Source: Phoronis ovalis (lineage: Eukaryota; Phoronida; Phoronidae). From it: 10,973 nucleotides of DNA. The first letter of the stretch is position 1. Each line of letters starts with the position of its first letter. The notes under the pieces were generated by a model. It was not told the origin of the DNA. It worked only from the letters and a program-made list of their open reading frames with translations, and did not search any database. The translations under genes and the position numbers were made by a program. The stretch covers positions 1 to 10,973 of the forward strand of contig JAOXYB010057700.1 in the NCBI GenBank assembly GCA_028565635.1. Reading direction: 5' to 3'. This document shows positions 9,166-10,973 of this stretch, piece after piece.

Positions 9166-10747
9166 GTAAGTGGAGTACAGGTTCTTAACAACAAATGCTT
9201 ATAATGTATTTTATAAAACTACTAGAGAAATATTATTTCAACCTACATGATAAGTGACTTACGAGAAATAAATATTCGCAGCATGAACATTCTGAACTGA
9301 GAATTTTACAAAGCGCACATTTTTTAAGATAAGAATATATACTTTGTCAACATTTTAAAAGCTGCGTATGACACTCGTGTGGCATCATCAGTTGTATGCG
9401 TTCTGGATTCAATCTTATCTAGATCATGAACTTCTTAAATTGACAACACTACTTATAAATGCAATCAGCTAGAACTGTAACGGTAACAGAAAACTTTGCA
9501 CTTCAACATGCTGTTAACCAAGCAAAAAAATAGTATCGTTGGTTGAATTTAGGGTTTGGTTTCATGATACATTAATATACAAGGAATGCTTTTTTAAAAC
9601 AGAAAGTTGGCAACCCTTTAAAATGGCATATAAATTAAAATATTACGAGATGACATACTTTATACCGTATTTAAAACAAGATTTCAGTTGTTCGCATTTT
9701 AGATCGAGTTTTAACAGTGTTTAAGTTGTAAGTAGATGCCGGGATCAAATGCCATATTAAAATTTATTTAAAAAAAATAATAGCTCTAAAGTAAATATTT
9801 TAAAATTAAAAGAAGAACTTTATTTTATCTTAAATCATCCTAGGTTTATGTTAAGGGTACACAAAGGTTTTTCAATTTTAATAGTTTCAAGAGCGTAACC
9901 GAAAATATTTTTTTGCCGGGATTAGATGCCACACTAAAATTTATTTTAAAGAAAATATTTTAAAATTACATTAAAAAAAATCTTAAATTTAATCTTTATG
10001 TTAAGGGTATATAAAAAAGGCATATTCGATTTTAATAGTTTCAAGAGCGTAACCGAAAATATTTTTTGTGCAGTGTTAATTTGCAAAAATGTGACTTGTT
10101 TATAATTTTTTAATGTTGTATGATATTATCTGAAATTTCTTGACATAAAAATTGCGAAGAAATTTTCAGGCAAAATTGAAAATTATTCTAAATCAGCTGC
10201 GCGGTGAATTATAGTATCACGCTTGTTGTATATCTAAAAAAGTATTTAAATTGACAGTACAGAATTAGTTTCACTTTCATTTTGTGATTTTTTTTAAATC
10301 ACTAATATTAAGAAATCACATTTCTTTAGGGTTTATTATTTTACTCTGTTGTATAATGCTGTAATCCATTCATCATAATCGACTTCATCAACATTGTCAA
10401 TGCGTTGTAAATTCTTGCGACTTTTATAAGAAAAAGGCACGCATATGCGTTAAATGAAAATATTCATAGCGCAAGTTTAACTTACCTTTTACTGTTACAA
10501 AAACCATGAAAGTCTGGTTGTCAATTGTGCTTGCATAGAATCAAAAATTAGTTTATAATAGCATTTTTCAAATGTCGTCAGAATGGTAGCCATTTTGAAT
10601 TTATGACGTGCGGCCTCGAGTTGATTAAAAACAGTTACAAAATTTAAAAAAAACTTTTTTGGAGTTATAACAGGCAATTACCCGTAACATTAAATTTTCA
10701 GCTAAAAAATTCCAAAATTAAATTAAACTAGTTAATTTACAATATAG
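9166..10747 (+). other. Intron 1 (phase 0, 1,582 bp)
   Basis: It begins GTAAGT and ends aatatag, with a weak pyrimidine tract as expected for AT-rich sequence. The open frame from exon 1 closes inside it at 9202-9204, so an intron-retaining transcript would encode only the tail, membrane helix and a short ectodomain. Apart from the tandem duplication at 9738-10068 I see no other element inside it. The open frame at 9539-9724 has low-complexity composition and no recognisable domain, so I do not treat it as an exon. Confidence 0.65.
9738..10068 (+). repeat. Diverged tandem duplication inside intron 1
   Basis: Copy 1 (9738-9914, 177 bp) and copy 2 (9915-10068, 154 bp) both begin gccgggat followed by an atgcca block. 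They share ttatgttaagggta and end with a 39-nt identical stretch (9875-9913 versus 10029-10067) containing agtttcaagagcgtaacc. Copy 2 lacks about 23 nt from the middle. The ends are much better conserved than the A/T-rich interior. No terminal inverted repeats or coding potential are visible. Confidence 0.9.
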
Positions 10748-10952
10748 GATTGGGATGACGCAAAGGAAAAACAAAATGATTTGTCTGTGAACATAATTTC
10801 GCGACAAAAACGTGACAAGGTGTCAAATATGGCGACCTCTAGCCAACGCAACAAAAGGAGAACCAGCAACTGTAAAAAGGAATGTCGAAAGAAGAGTTTA
10901 GAAAAGGAACAGAAGGAGAAATGCATAGCAGAATGTAAACCGGCCGGACGAG
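10748..10952 (+). CDS. Exon 2: basic stalk with furin-type sites and paired CX3C motif (gene continues past the window)
   Basis: This exon continues exon 1 in phase 0 and encodes residues 79-146. An in-frame TAG sits immediately before it (10745-10747) as part of the acceptor, so the frame cannot extend upstream. The other nearby candidate acceptor (ttttcag, ending 10701) would hit TAG after nine codons. The product is extracellular and very basic. It contains RQKR at 97-100 followed by Asp, and RNKRR at 112-116, both matching the furin consensus R-X-K/R-R. C120, C124, C137 and C141 then form CX3C-X12-CX3C. The exon ends at GAG|GTAAGA with one base of the next codon (phase 1). Membrane anchor, coiled coil, furin sites and basic stalk are known in ectodysplasin-type TNF ligands, membrane collagens (XIII/XXIII/XXV) and gliomedin-like colmedins. 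Choosing among them is inference, because the C-terminal domain is outside the window. A terminal exon ending at TAA 10964-10966 is possible but less likely given the donor. Confidence 0.7.
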
Positions 10953-10973
10953 GTAAGAGATATTAAGTATATA

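Noticed and set aside
10702-10731. Alternative exon 2 start after ttttcag
   Set aside because: In the phase set by exon 1 it meets an in-frame TAG after nine codons.
10940-10966. Apparent Gly-Lys-Arg amidation-type ending before a TAA after exon 2
   Set aside because: The GKR comes from translating the splice donor GGTAAGAG itself, so it is most likely intronic rather than a peptide-hormone processing site.
1-10973. tRNA, rRNA, CRISPR array or prokaryotic operon
   Set aside because: No T-loop/anticodon architecture, rRNA-like conserved sequence, regularly spaced repeat-spacer array or RBS-linked ORFs were found on either strand.

Overview
The window looks like animal (metazoan) nuclear DNA. 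It is AT-rich, by eye about two thirds A+T. It lacks the dense, ribosome-binding-site-led ORFs of a prokaryote. It holds one gene split by a GT-AG intron, a decayed non-LTR retrotransposon, and many short tandem and dispersed duplications. A marine invertebrate, possibly a bivalve mollusc or other lophotrochozoan, is a guess from the AT-rich background, the intron size, the retrotransposon type and the recurrence of the acatgtac palindrome. No sequence match was available to test this.

Layout. Positions 1-1420 hold no supportable gene. Positions 1427-1479 carry evenly spaced T-tracts. Positions 1591-2590 contain copies of a short dispersed repeat around an unidentified minus-strand open frame (1971-2228). 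Positions 3029-3120 and 3559-3636 are local tandem duplications. Positions 4046-4480 (minus strand) are the 3' end of a 5'-truncated, inactivated CR1/L2-like LINE: the C-terminal end of its ORF2, a 3' UTR and an (ATT)n tail. Positions 4480-8700 are mostly featureless, with a few small inverted repeats and one speculative exon.

The only convincing gene is on the plus strand at the right end. Exon 1 (8932-9165) and exon 2 (10748-10952) join in phase 0 across a 1,582-bp intron and run off the window. The first 146 residues describe a type II membrane protein: a short cytosolic tail, one transmembrane helix, a short coiled coil, and a basic stalk. The stalk has two furin-type sites (RQKR, RNKRR) followed by a paired CX3C...CX3C cysteine motif. 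This layout suggests a ligand or transmembrane collagen that is shed from the cell surface, such as an ectodysplasin-like TNF-superfamily member, a membrane collagen or a colmedin/gliomedin-like protein. The domain that would decide the family lies beyond the window. A TATA-like box at 8703 and two very short upstream ORFs may belong to its 5' end. The intron contains a diverged tandem duplication.
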